Source: Chloroflexota bacterium
Lineage (GTDB): Bacteria; Chloroflexota; Anaerolineae; Anaerolineales; Villigracilaceae
Assembly: GCA_029782225.1 (NCBI GenBank)
Contig: JAKOVF010000147.1
Span: 1 to 63,547 of the forward strand
Length of the DNA stretch: 63,547 nt
Direction of reading: 5' to 3'
Under the pieces are notes generated by a model. It saw only the letters and a list, made by a program, of their open reading frames with translations. It did no database searches and was not told where the DNA came from. A program made the position numbers and the translations under genes. Positions 54,890 to 62,638 of this stretch are shown piece after piece. Positions within the stretch are counted from its first letter, which is position 1; each line of letters starts with the position of its first letter.

Positions 54890-57088
54890 GTGGATGTACA
54901 GGCACTGGTACATTACATGGATACACTTCCCGTGCACCTTACACCTTTTGTGGGAAGGCAGGCTGACCTTGAGAAGCTGCTTGCCATCCTGGATAACCCA
55001 TCCATCCGCCTGCTAACCATTTTAGGTACCGGCGGGATTGGCAAGACGCGCCTGGTCACTGAGTTGGCGCATGCATTGCGAGATCAATTCGAGGGGGGTG
55101 TTGCCTTCATCCCATTAGCGCAATTGAGTTCCGTTGATGAACTTCTGCCAGCCATTGCGGGGGCATTGGGCGTTCAATTGCCACCCGGCGGCGATCTGCA
55201 GCAGGCGGTGCAGGAATATCTTGCCGGCCGGCAGATGCTCCTGGTTCTGGATAATTTCGAACACCTTGTAGAGGAAGCCGCCCTCATTCTTGAGATCCTC
55301 GTCAACGCTCCACACATAAAGGTGCTTGTAACCTCGCGTGAAAAGCTCAACCTGGAAGCCGAAACCTTGTATCACTTGAGCGGATTGCAGTTTCCTCCCC
55401 TGGAAGATCTGGACCGTGTACGAGATTTCGATGCCATAAATCTGTTCCTGTACAAGGCAGGACAGGTGCGGCCTCAGTTCTCTTTGAGTCAGGAGAACGT
55501 TCCTGACATCATACGGATCTGCCGGCTTGTGGATGGGAATGCCCTTGGCATTCTTTTAGCCGCGGCCTGGGTCGAACACTTTTCGCCTGCCGAGATCGCG
55601 GCTGAGATCGAAAATGGCTTTGAATTTCTGTCCAGTCAGGCGCGGGATATCGAGCCGCGCCACTGCTGTATAGGTGCGGTCTTCGACTCCTCCTATAACC
55701 GTTTGGATGATCATCTCAAGACCGTCTTTCGTAAGCTGGCGATGTTCCGGGGAGGTTTTGATCTGTCCGCGGCGAAGGCCATCGCGGGCGCGGACCTGCA
55801 ATCCCTGATTGCTTTGGTGAATAAATCTCTTGTTGCGCGAAACCCGGAGACCGGGCGCTATGAACTGCATGAGCTGTTGCGCCAATACGCCCGCGCAAGA
55901 TTGGCAGTGGCGAGCGATCGCGAGAGTACTCTTGCAGGATACGCTGCCTATTACATAGAGTTCGTACATCAGCGCGAGAGACTGGTGCTCAGCGCCAGAC
56001 AGACGGTCGCGTTAGATGAAATTCAGGCTGATTTCGATAATATCCGGCAGGCTTGTGGGATGGTGATCGAAAAACGGGACTTCGCCTCTGTGCTGGCCAT
56101 GATTCCCGGTTTATACACCTTCTGTGATATGCGCAGCCGATTCTACGAAGGAGAGGCGATCTTTCGCCTGGCGAGTGAAGTGTTGGCACCACGGGCAGAT
56201 GAATCACCACAACCCGCTTGGGCTCTATCCCTGCTTTCCTGGTATGACATGCGGACGTATATCGAGCCGTTTGAGTCATTCGACGAGATCGCGCTCCAGG
56301 CGCAGCGTTGTTTGGCACAGGCGCGGGCGGTAGGCGATGCCCAGACAACGGCAGCAAGCCTGGTCTTATTGGGAGTCGTGGCGCGGCATCAGGGCAATTT
56401 CGAAGCTGCCATCCGAAATTATGAAGAGGCGTTGCGCTCATATCCGAATTTGGAAGATATCTATTTCGTAAACATCCGCATCGGTCTTTGTCATCAGGCA
56501 ATCCGGGATTATCCTCGCGCGATCGAGGCGTTTCAGGTCAGTTTACAGCATGGGAAGGAGGTGGGCGAACGTGTCAAGATCGCCTGGTCACTGGAGAATA
56601 TCGGAGATACTCTTCTTTTGCAGGACAAACCATCAGAGGCGGAACCTTACTATAAACAGGCAAATGCCCTCTTCGAGGAGGTGGGCACCCCGATCGGTAT
56701 CGTCTGGTGCCTCTACGGTTTGAGTCGCACAGCTCTGGCTCTCCGCAACCTGGTACGCGCCAGAGAGTTGGCAGAAACGGCCGGGCGACATGCTCGTCAG
56801 ATCCATTCAAGTACCTGGGTTTCTAAAACGAATGAACTGCTGAGGCAGATCGATCCTTTGTCTTTGCAAGCCTCCAGCGAAAAAGGGAACGATGGGATTG
56901 CGTCGTTCAGCCCAAGAGAGTTGGAGATCCTGCAATTGCTCAAATCGGACCTCAATGGACCCGCTATCGCCCAGAGATTGGTGGTCTCGCTGAACACGAT
57001 TCGCTATCACACCAAGAATATCTACCGGAAACTTGGGGCAGGCACGCGTCTGGAAGCGCTTCAGCGTGCGCGGGAGCTTGGGCTTTAA
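54890..57088 (+). CDS. LuxR-family regulator with NB-ARC-type ATPase and TPR repeats
   Basis: A 732-residue protein. GTG 54890 is the first start; ATG 54917 is also possible and neither has a clear ribosome binding site. An N-terminal STAND/NB-ARC ATPase has Walker A GTGGIGKT (46-53), Walker B LLVLDNFEHL and a downstream TSREKL motif. TPR-like repeats run from about 400 to 640. The LuxR-type HTH is at about 672-732 (FSPRELEILQLL, SLNTIRYHTKNIYRKLG). Such proteins sense a ligand through the repeat region and bind DNA through the HTH. Target genes are unknown; a strong terminator follows. Confidence 0.92.
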   Translation: MDVQALVHYMDTLPVHLTPFVGRQADLEKLLAILDNPSIRLLTILGTGGIGKTRLVTELAHALRDQFEGGVAFIPLAQLSSVDELLPAIAGALGVQLPPGGDLQQAVQEYLAGRQMLLVLDNFEHLVEEAALILEILVNAPHIKVLVTSREKLNLEAETLYHLSGLQFPPLEDLDRVRDFDAINLFLYKAGQVRPQFSLSQENVPDIIRICRLVDGNALGILLAAAWVEHFSPAEIAAEIENGFEFLSSQARDIEPRHCCIGAVFDSSYNRLDDHLKTVFRKLAMFRGGFDLSAAKAIAGADLQSLIALVNKSLVARNPETGRYELHELLRQYARARLAVASDRESTLAGYAAYYIEFVHQRERLVLSARQTVALDEIQADFDNIRQACGMVIEKRDFASVLAMIPGLYTFCDMRSRFYEGEAIFRLASEVLAPRADESPQPAWALSLLSWYDMRTYIEPFESFDEIALQAQRCLAQARAVGDAQTTAASLVLLGVVARHQGNFEAAIRNYEEALRSYPNLEDIYFVNIRIGLCHQAIRDYPRAIEAFQVSLQHGKEVGERVKIAWSLENIGDTLLLQDKPSEAEPYYKQANALFEEVGTPIGIVWCLYGLSRTALALRNLVRARELAETAGRHARQIHSSTWVSKTNELLRQIDPLSLQASSEKGNDGIASFSPRELEILQLLKSDLNGPAIAQRLVVSLNTIRYHTKNIYRKLGAGTRLEALQRARELGL

Positions 57089-57109
57089 TACATTCCGTCC
57101 ATGCCTTGA

Positions 57110-57149
57110 GAGGGTAGTCCGGCATTATAAGCAGGACTACCCTCTTTTT
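57110..57149 (+). terminator. Rho-independent terminator after the LuxR gene
   Basis: GAGGGTAGTCC (57110-57120) pairs with GGACTACCCTC (57134-57144) around a 13-base loop, followed by TTTTT (57145-57149). It separates the regulator from the MFS gene. Confidence 0.88.
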
Positions 57150-57237
57150 GTTCCAAAACTACCACATTATGTGGGGACAAACTACCCGCCTCAGGAATAT
57201 GCTCGGGACAGATTTACGAGTTCCATCCAGGAGAACC

Positions 57238-58608
57238 ATGAACGCTCAACTTTCCCATGCAGAAGCCCAGGAACATTCCTCATCGCAGGGACAACCGCCT
57301 GCACCCTCTCACGGATCGATAAACCAGAGGGTCATGATCGCGTTAGCGGTATGTATGGCGCTCCAGATGACCAGCTTTGTGATTATCCTGCCTTTGTTCG
57401 CCCGTCGGTTCAGCGAGTTCGGCGCCGGAGTGGAGTCACTGGGATTAAGCGCCATGGCGTATGCGCTCACCAGCACTTTGGCGGCTCCGTTCATGGGGGC
57501 GCTGGCTGACCGGTTCGGTCGACGGCGAGTGGTTCTGGCATCTCTGGCGACCTATATACTTGTCTTCACAGGCTACCTCCTTGCTTCTTCAGCGCCGGTC
57601 TTTATTTTGTTGCGCGCTTTCGCAGGGGCTTTTACGGCCGGTCTCATACCAGCAGTAATGGGTAGCGTGGCTGACCTGGCTCCAATGGATCGACGGGCTC
57701 AATGGATTGGGGTCGTGAATGGCGGTGCCTCCATCGGCTGGATCGCTGGCCCGATTCTAGGTGGCCTACTCTATGACAATTGGGGATACGGCATTGCCTT
57801 GATTGTCTCGATCAGCATGGGGACAGCAGCATTGCTGACAGCTCTTTTCACGATCCCTGAGACGAGCAGAGGCTCCGGTCGTCTCGCGGGAGGCATACAG
57901 GGGCAGCGGGTATTTCGATTCTCTGATTGGCGGTCTTCTCTCCACCTGTTTCGGAATACTCTTCCTCGTTCCCTTTCCTCATTTGCTGTTTTGCTGACGA
58001 TCTCTTTTGCAGTCATGTTTGCCTGGGCATTTATCGAACCCAAGTTCATGTTCTATGCATATGATGAATTGGGTTGGAGTTCATCCATGCTGGGGCTGGT
58101 GATGAGCACCTATGGGATAGCCATGACATTCGGAGAATTCTTCCTCAGTCATTTGAGCGACCGGCTGGGTAGAAGGCCTGTGATCGTATGTGGGTTGTTG
58201 TTCTTTGCCGCGCAGTTCATCGGGCTGACATGCTTTCAAAACTATCTTTGGCTCGCCGCAGCTTTCATCATAGCGGGTCTGGGCAATGCCTTGTTTGACC
58301 CGGCCCTCAGCGCCTCCATTCTGGATATCGCTCCAGCGGAACACCAGTCGCGCATTCTGGGGATCAAGAGCACCGCAGCTTCGCTTGGAAATATTCTTGG
58401 CCCGGCTTTGGTCGTTCTGTTCACACCGGTCATAGATGCGAGAGGCATATTCCTGACAGCCACAGGCATCGTGTGTGTGAGCATTGTCATCTCCCTCGCT
58501 GCCCAGACGGACCTTGCTGCTTTATGGAAAGGCAAGATGTCCATTGAGGCCGACCGGTCTGTCCATTTGAATAAGCCTTCGTCTTCAGAAAATTTCACAA
58601 GGAAATGA
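57238..58608 (+). CDS. MFS transporter
   Basis: A 456-residue, twelve-helix major facilitator. ATG 57238 (MNAQLSHAEAQ) has CAGGAG upstream; a longer frame to 57148 runs into the terminator and is rejected. The MFS loop 2-3 motif GALADRFGRRRVV is at about 80-92 and a second copy (SHLSDRLGRRPV) lies in the second half. Related proteins are drug or small-molecule exporters; the substrate is unknown. It is the first gene of a plus-strand run toward the carotenoid genes. Confidence 0.92.
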   Translation: MNAQLSHAEAQEHSSSQGQPPAPSHGSINQRVMIALAVCMALQMTSFVIILPLFARRFSEFGAGVESLGLSAMAYALTSTLAAPFMGALADRFGRRRVVLASLATYILVFTGYLLASSAPVFILLRAFAGAFTAGLIPAVMGSVADLAPMDRRAQWIGVVNGGASIGWIAGPILGGLLYDNWGYGIALIVSISMGTAALLTALFTIPETSRGSGRLAGGIQGQRVFRFSDWRSSLHLFRNTLPRSLSSFAVLLTISFAVMFAWAFIEPKFMFYAYDELGWSSSMLGLVMSTYGIAMTFGEFFLSHLSDRLGRRPVIVCGLLFFAAQFIGLTCFQNYLWLAAAFIIAGLGNALFDPALSASILDIAPAEHQSRILGIKSTAASLGNILGPALVVLFTPVIDARGIFLTATGIVCVSIVISLAAQTDLAALWKGKMSIEADRSVHLNKPSSSENFTRK

Positions 58609-58637
58609 AAAGCCACAATGAATGGCAAGGAGAAATA

Positions 58638-59531
58638 ATGAAAATCCTGATCGCTGGCTCTCATGGAATGCTTGGGTCCGCCGTGACCCGTCACCTGATC
58701 GAAAGTGGCTATGAAGTTGCTCGTCTGGTCAGAAGTCAGCCGAAGTCCGGTGAGGTCTGGTGGGATCCCGACCCCGGTCAGATCGATGCGGTGGGACTGG
58801 AAGCTTTTGATGGGGTGGTCAACCTGGCCAGCCTGCCTTGGCCGATGCGCTGGACAGAAAAAGCAAAACAAAGGATGCGGGCAAATCGTCTGGTGACGAA
58901 TCGCCTGCTGGCTGAGTCACTGGCGAAATGCGAACATAAGCCCCGGGTGTTCATCTGTGCTTCCGGGATGGGCTATTACCCTCCCGCAGGTGATGACATC
59001 CTCACCGAGGACTGCCCCGCTGGAACAAGCTTTCTCGCCAGACTGGATCGAGACGCGGAAGAGATCACAGCGCCTGCCGCATCCGCTGGAATTCGGGTGG
59101 TACATCTGCGCATGCCAACGGTGCTGGGTGGAGAGCGGCTGAAGTTCATCGGCTTTCAAGCTGGGGATGGTCAGCAGTGGATGAGCTGGATCGGACGCGA
59201 TGAAGTGGCTTGCATCATTGAATTCGCGCTGAAGACCGATTCCCTCTCCGGACCTGTCAATACCGTCAGCCCGAATCCAATGCGCCTCACCGATTTTGCC
59301 AGAACAGCCACGGAAGCAATGGGACAAAAACCGGGTGGGGTGATGCCTGCCTTTATCGTCCGTTTGATCATGGGTGAGATGGGCGAAGAGTTCCTGCTCG
59401 CAAGTCGGCGCGTTCAACCGGCGAAATTGCTTGCCGCGGGCTATCAATTCCATTTCCCCGATCTTGCGGATGCCCTGCGCCATGAACAGTCCGTTATGAA
59501 TGCAGGTCTAGTTGCCGACGCGGTCGTATAG
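58638..59531 (+). CDS. SDR-family epimerase (TIGR01777/YfcH-like)
   Basis: A 297-residue protein starting at ATG 58638, with AAGGAG upstream, 29 bases after the MFS gene. The Rossmann nucleotide motif is GSHGMLGSAV (about 8-17). The family blocks WDPDPGQID, VVNLASLPWPMRWTEKAK and the ASGMGYYP active-site region are seen, followed by the DUF1731-like C-terminus with SRRVQPAKLLAAGYQFHFPD. The physiological reaction of this family is not established. Confidence 0.92.
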   Translation: MKILIAGSHGMLGSAVTRHLIESGYEVARLVRSQPKSGEVWWDPDPGQIDAVGLEAFDGVVNLASLPWPMRWTEKAKQRMRANRLVTNRLLAESLAKCEHKPRVFICASGMGYYPPAGDDILTEDCPAGTSFLARLDRDAEEITAPAASAGIRVVHLRMPTVLGGERLKFIGFQAGDGQQWMSWIGRDEVACIIEFALKTDSLSGPVNTVSPNPMRLTDFARTATEAMGQKPGGVMPAFIVRLIMGEMGEEFLLASRRVQPAKLLAAGYQFHFPDLADALRHEQSVMNAGLVADAVV

Positions 59532-59597
59532 TGCTTTCACAGAAGCCAGACTGGCCGGTAGACCTTGGCGTCTTCCATTTCGTAAAAAGGAGTAACT

Positions 59598-60773
59598 ATG
59601 AACAAGATTCTCATAAGAAGCAGCGGAACGACCAGCGATGCCTCTGCTCGAACTGCAGGGGTTCGCGATTGGCAGCGCTGGATGCCGTACGCGGCGGTGG
59701 TGTGGTCACTCGTTTATGCCACACTGGGCGCGTATTGGGCGGTGAGTGGTCGCGGATTCCCTTACGCCCCCGATCTCGAGTCTGGCGTCGCGGGACCAAT
59801 GCTTGGACAGCTCGGACCGGCCGTACCCTGGATCATCGTGATATTGGCTGGGATTCCCGCCGCGGCCATGGGAACGGCTATGCTGCGAGGCGTAAGGGTG
59901 TTTCGGCCTTTCTTCATTGTTGGAGGAGCACTGCTCGCCGCAATGCTCCTGTTGCTTATGACCGACCTTAATTTGCTGGTGATGCTTGCTTATATTCCCC
60001 TCGTGATATTTAAGCTTATCACAGGCTCCGATGTCGATTTATATGTGCAACAGTTGAGCCAGGGAAAGTGGATCATAGTACAGCAGTTGCTGTGTCTGGT
60101 CGGCGGATTCTTCTGGCTGGCGGCTACTGTCAGCTATGCCCGCCGGAGCGGAGATGCCTGCCTGTATTGCGGCCGCCGGGACGGTCCGGAAGGATGGACG
60201 AGCTCGATCGAAGCCGCGCGCTGGGGTCGGATCGCCGTATATGTAGGCATGCTGGCGCCAGTTGTCTATGCCCTCACACGCTATGCCTGGGTATTGGGAA
60301 TTCCCTGGGGTATGACCGAGGAGCACCTGCGTTGGGGTCAGGAGAATGGGAATTGGATCTCAGGATTATTCCTGGCAAACTTTGGCCTGGTGGGAGCCTT
60401 CCTGATGCTTGGACTGGTGCAGCGCTGGGGTGAGGTATTCCCGCGCTGGATGATCAGTCTTGCCGGACGCCGAGTGCCGATCGCGTTGGCGGTCGTCCCG
60501 GCCTCGGTCATGTCGGTGCTCTTCATGGTGTGCGGCATCACGGTTGGATCCCAGTTTGCCCAGATGGCTGAAGCCGCAGCAGTCGTCGGGGAAAATGTAT
60601 GGGTCGTCGCTGGCCCCATCCTGTTGTTCCCGGTCTGGGCTGTCTCGCTCGCTGTGGCGACGCTGGGTTACTACTACCGAAGTCGCGGTCCGTGCAGTGT
60701 ATGCGGTCGCGGCACATTGTCCCAACCCGTTCAACATCAAGCCAGCATGGCTATCGAAATGAAAGGAAGATAA
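59598..60773 (+). CDS. Multi-pass membrane protein with two CxxC motifs
   Basis: A 391-residue protein; ATG 59598 has AAAAGGAG upstream. About nine hydrophobic helices. Two short cytoplasmic or external loops carry CLYCGRRD (about 193-200) and CSVCGRG near the C-terminus (about 366-372). They could together bind a metal ion or undergo disulfide exchange. I do not recognise the family. It is followed after two bases by the next membrane-protein gene, with which it probably forms a functional pair. Confidence 0.75.
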   Translation: MNKILIRSSGTTSDASARTAGVRDWQRWMPYAAVVWSLVYATLGAYWAVSGRGFPYAPDLESGVAGPMLGQLGPAVPWIIVILAGIPAAAMGTAMLRGVRVFRPFFIVGGALLAAMLLLLMTDLNLLVMLAYIPLVIFKLITGSDVDLYVQQLSQGKWIIVQQLLCLVGGFFWLAATVSYARRSGDACLYCGRRDGPEGWTSSIEAARWGRIAVYVGMLAPVVYALTRYAWVLGIPWGMTEEHLRWGQENGNWISGLFLANFGLVGAFLMLGLVQRWGEVFPRWMISLAGRRVPIALAVVPASVMSVLFMVCGITVGSQFAQMAEAAAVVGENVWVVAGPILLFPVWAVSLAVATLGYYYRSRGPCSVCGRGTLSQPVQHQASMAIEMKGR

Positions 60774-60775
60774 TC

Positions 60776-61243
60776 ATGTCACAGATCATAAGCGGCCTAT
60801 CTGTCTGGTTGCATACTCTGGCAACGGTCGTGTTCATTGGACATTACCTGTTCTTGAGTCAGGTGTATCTGCCCGTTTTGGAGCGTCGGGCGCAGGGAAA
60901 CGGCTTGCGCGCAATGCTGGAGGAAGTTTCCAGCCGCCTGCGTCCCTATTTTGGTAGTTCACTGCTCATCTTCATCATTACCGGCACGTACTTGATGTTG
61001 ATCAATAAGAGCTACCTAGGGCTGGGTCAATTTTTTGGGAACGCGTGGAGTGCTTTGATCGTGATCAAACATTTCATTGTAGTGGCGTTCCTCGTTCTGG
61101 CCATTCTTTCTGAGCGCGCTTTCCTGACACAGATCAGCGACAAGAAGCCTGAGGCTCTGAAGCAATTCCGGTGGGCCTTGAATATCAACATGTTTCTTGG
61201 TCTGGTCATCCTCCTGCTGACATCGTTCGCACAGGCTGCCTGA
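60776..61243 (+). CDS. Small four-TM membrane protein, possibly CopD-like
   Basis: A 155-residue protein; ATG 60776 follows AAGGAAG and lies two bases past the previous stop. Four hydrophobic helices, with histidines in WLHTLATVVFIGHYLF (helix 1) and KHFIVVAFLVL (helix 3). That pattern recalls the CopD / cytochrome b561-like fold, where His may bind haem or copper. The assignment is tentative. Confidence 0.72.
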   Translation: MSQIISGLSVWLHTLATVVFIGHYLFLSQVYLPVLERRAQGNGLRAMLEEVSSRLRPYFGSSLLIFIITGTYLMLINKSYLGLGQFFGNAWSALIVIKHFIVVAFLVLAILSERAFLTQISDKKPEALKQFRWALNINMFLGLVILLLTSFAQAA

Positions 61244-61281
61244 GTACCCAAAGCCGCAAAGCTCACAGAAAGGATGATCGG

Positions 61282-62226
61282 GTGAATCCAATGATCGCAA
61301 CACTCGCCTCATCGATCACGAAGGCTGCCAGCAAACAGACCTATTACACGATCCGTTTCCTCGTGGACCGTGAACGCGTCGAGGCCGCCTATCGAGCCTA
61401 TGGATACTTCCGCTGGGTGGACGATATCCTCGACGCGGAATCCATTTCCGGCCCGGAACGAATCGCATTCCTCGAACGACAGGAATCATTGCTTGAAACA
61501 TCTTGGCGCGGGGAACTCCCGTCCGATACGACTATCCAGGAAAAACTGCTGGTCGAACTCGCGCAGCACGATCATGAAAAGAACAGCGGTCTGCAGCTTT
61601 ATCTCCGCAACATGATGCAGGTGATGGATTTCGACGCCAGGCGTCGCGAACGGCTCATCTCGCAAGCGGAGTTAAACGAGTATACGCGCTGGCTTGCAGT
61701 GGCAGTCATGGAATGCATACATTATTTCATCGGGCATGATGACTTCGCGCCGCGCGATGAAACGCGTTATCTGGCTGTGGCGGCCGCGCATATCACCCAT
61801 ATGCTGAGAGATACATTTGATGACACACGGATCGGATACTACAACATCCCGCGTGCAGTCCTGGAAGAGAATCACATCGGAGTACAGGACGTAAGCCATG
61901 AGGCGTATCGCGCCTGGGTGAGGGGCCGCGTCCAGTTGGCGCGCGAGTACTTCAAAGCTGGCAAGGATTACTTCGCCCGGGTCAAGAATCCACGCTGCCG
62001 CCTCGCCTGTTATGCCTACGTTGCCCGCTTCGAATGGCTCCTGGATACGATCGAAAAGGAAAACTATCAGTTGCGCCCTCAATATGATGAAAGAAAAAGC
62101 TTTGGAACTGGATTGCTCATGAGCTGGCTTACGCTTTCTTCCATGATCCGTTCACAAGGGTCAGCAGCCGTGTCTCATACGACGGTCTCAAATCCAGCAG
62201 GAAGACTATGGAAACAAAATCCGTGA
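61282..62226 (+). CDS. crtB: Phytoene/squalene synthase-family protein
   Basis: A 314-residue protein from GTG 61282, with AAGGATG upstream; ATG 61291 is an alternative. The first aspartate-rich motif is DDILD in YGYFRWVDDILDAES (about 42-56), and a second region reads LRDTFDDTRIGYYNIP (about 180-195). These mark head-to-head prenyl transferases that make phytoene or squalene-type products. The gene symbol is given because a phytoene-desaturase-like start follows it directly, overlapping by 19 bases; squalene-type chemistry is not excluded. Confidence 0.85.
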   Translation: MNPMIATLASSITKAASKQTYYTIRFLVDRERVEAAYRAYGYFRWVDDILDAESISGPERIAFLERQESLLETSWRGELPSDTTIQEKLLVELAQHDHEKNSGLQLYLRNMMQVMDFDARRRERLISQAELNEYTRWLAVAVMECIHYFIGHDDFAPRDETRYLAVAAAHITHMLRDTFDDTRIGYYNIPRAVLEENHIGVQDVSHEAYRAWVRGRVQLAREYFKAGKDYFARVKNPRCRLACYAYVARFEWLLDTIEKENYQLRPQYDERKSFGTGLLMSWLTLSSMIRSQGSAAVSHTTVSNPAGRLWKQNP

Positions 62227-62357
62227 TTGTCATCGGCGCAGGCACTGGCGGACTCACTGCTGCTATTCATCTTGCCAGGCGTGGGCTGCAAGTTACAGTC
62301 GTGGAAAAGAATCCTTGCGCCGCCGGTCGCTGTGACCGCTTCACCCGCGACGGCGCG
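62208..62357 (+). pseudogene. Truncated phytoene desaturase-like gene (5' end only)
   Basis: About 50 codons from ATG 62208 encode the FAD-binding start [40 protein letters not shown], typical of CrtI-like desaturases of about 500 residues. The homology ends at GACGGCGCGTTC, where the sequence switches to the C-terminal part of comM in another frame. The rest of the desaturase is absent from the window, so carotenoid synthesis through this gene is not possible as encoded here. Confidence 0.75.
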
Positions 62358-62475
62358 TTCCTATCACTGCATCTTCAGGTTGGCGCGCACGATTGCAGAT
62401 CTGGCCGGGAGCGAAGAAATCCAATCTGTGCATTTAGCCGAGGCTTTACAATACCGCCCCAAAGTCCTTTCGTAA
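62358..62475 (+). pseudogene. Decayed comM fragment 3 (C-terminal end)
   Basis: This encodes [37 protein letters not shown] and then a stop: the last 40 or so residues of ComM. It is fused to the desaturase start at a CGGCGCGTTC sequence that suits both genes. It supplies the end that fragment 2 lacks, apart from about 20 residues. Confidence 0.75.
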
Positions 62476-62638
62476 ATGTCAGGACAGGCTGTCATTTTAT
62501 GAGACGCACCGGTGTGGACGATGCGGGCTTGAGGCTCGCTTGCCCGAGCGGAGGCAGTACAAGATCGTCCGAATGCTTTTTGTTGTAAGGAGCAAGAGGA
62601 ATTCGTCTCTTTCGCGGTGTATGACTTATAATGAAATT

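Noticed and set aside
57148..57237. Longer start for the MFS transporter
   Set aside because: It would begin inside the terminator of the preceding gene, and a clear CAGGAG site stands before ATG 57238.
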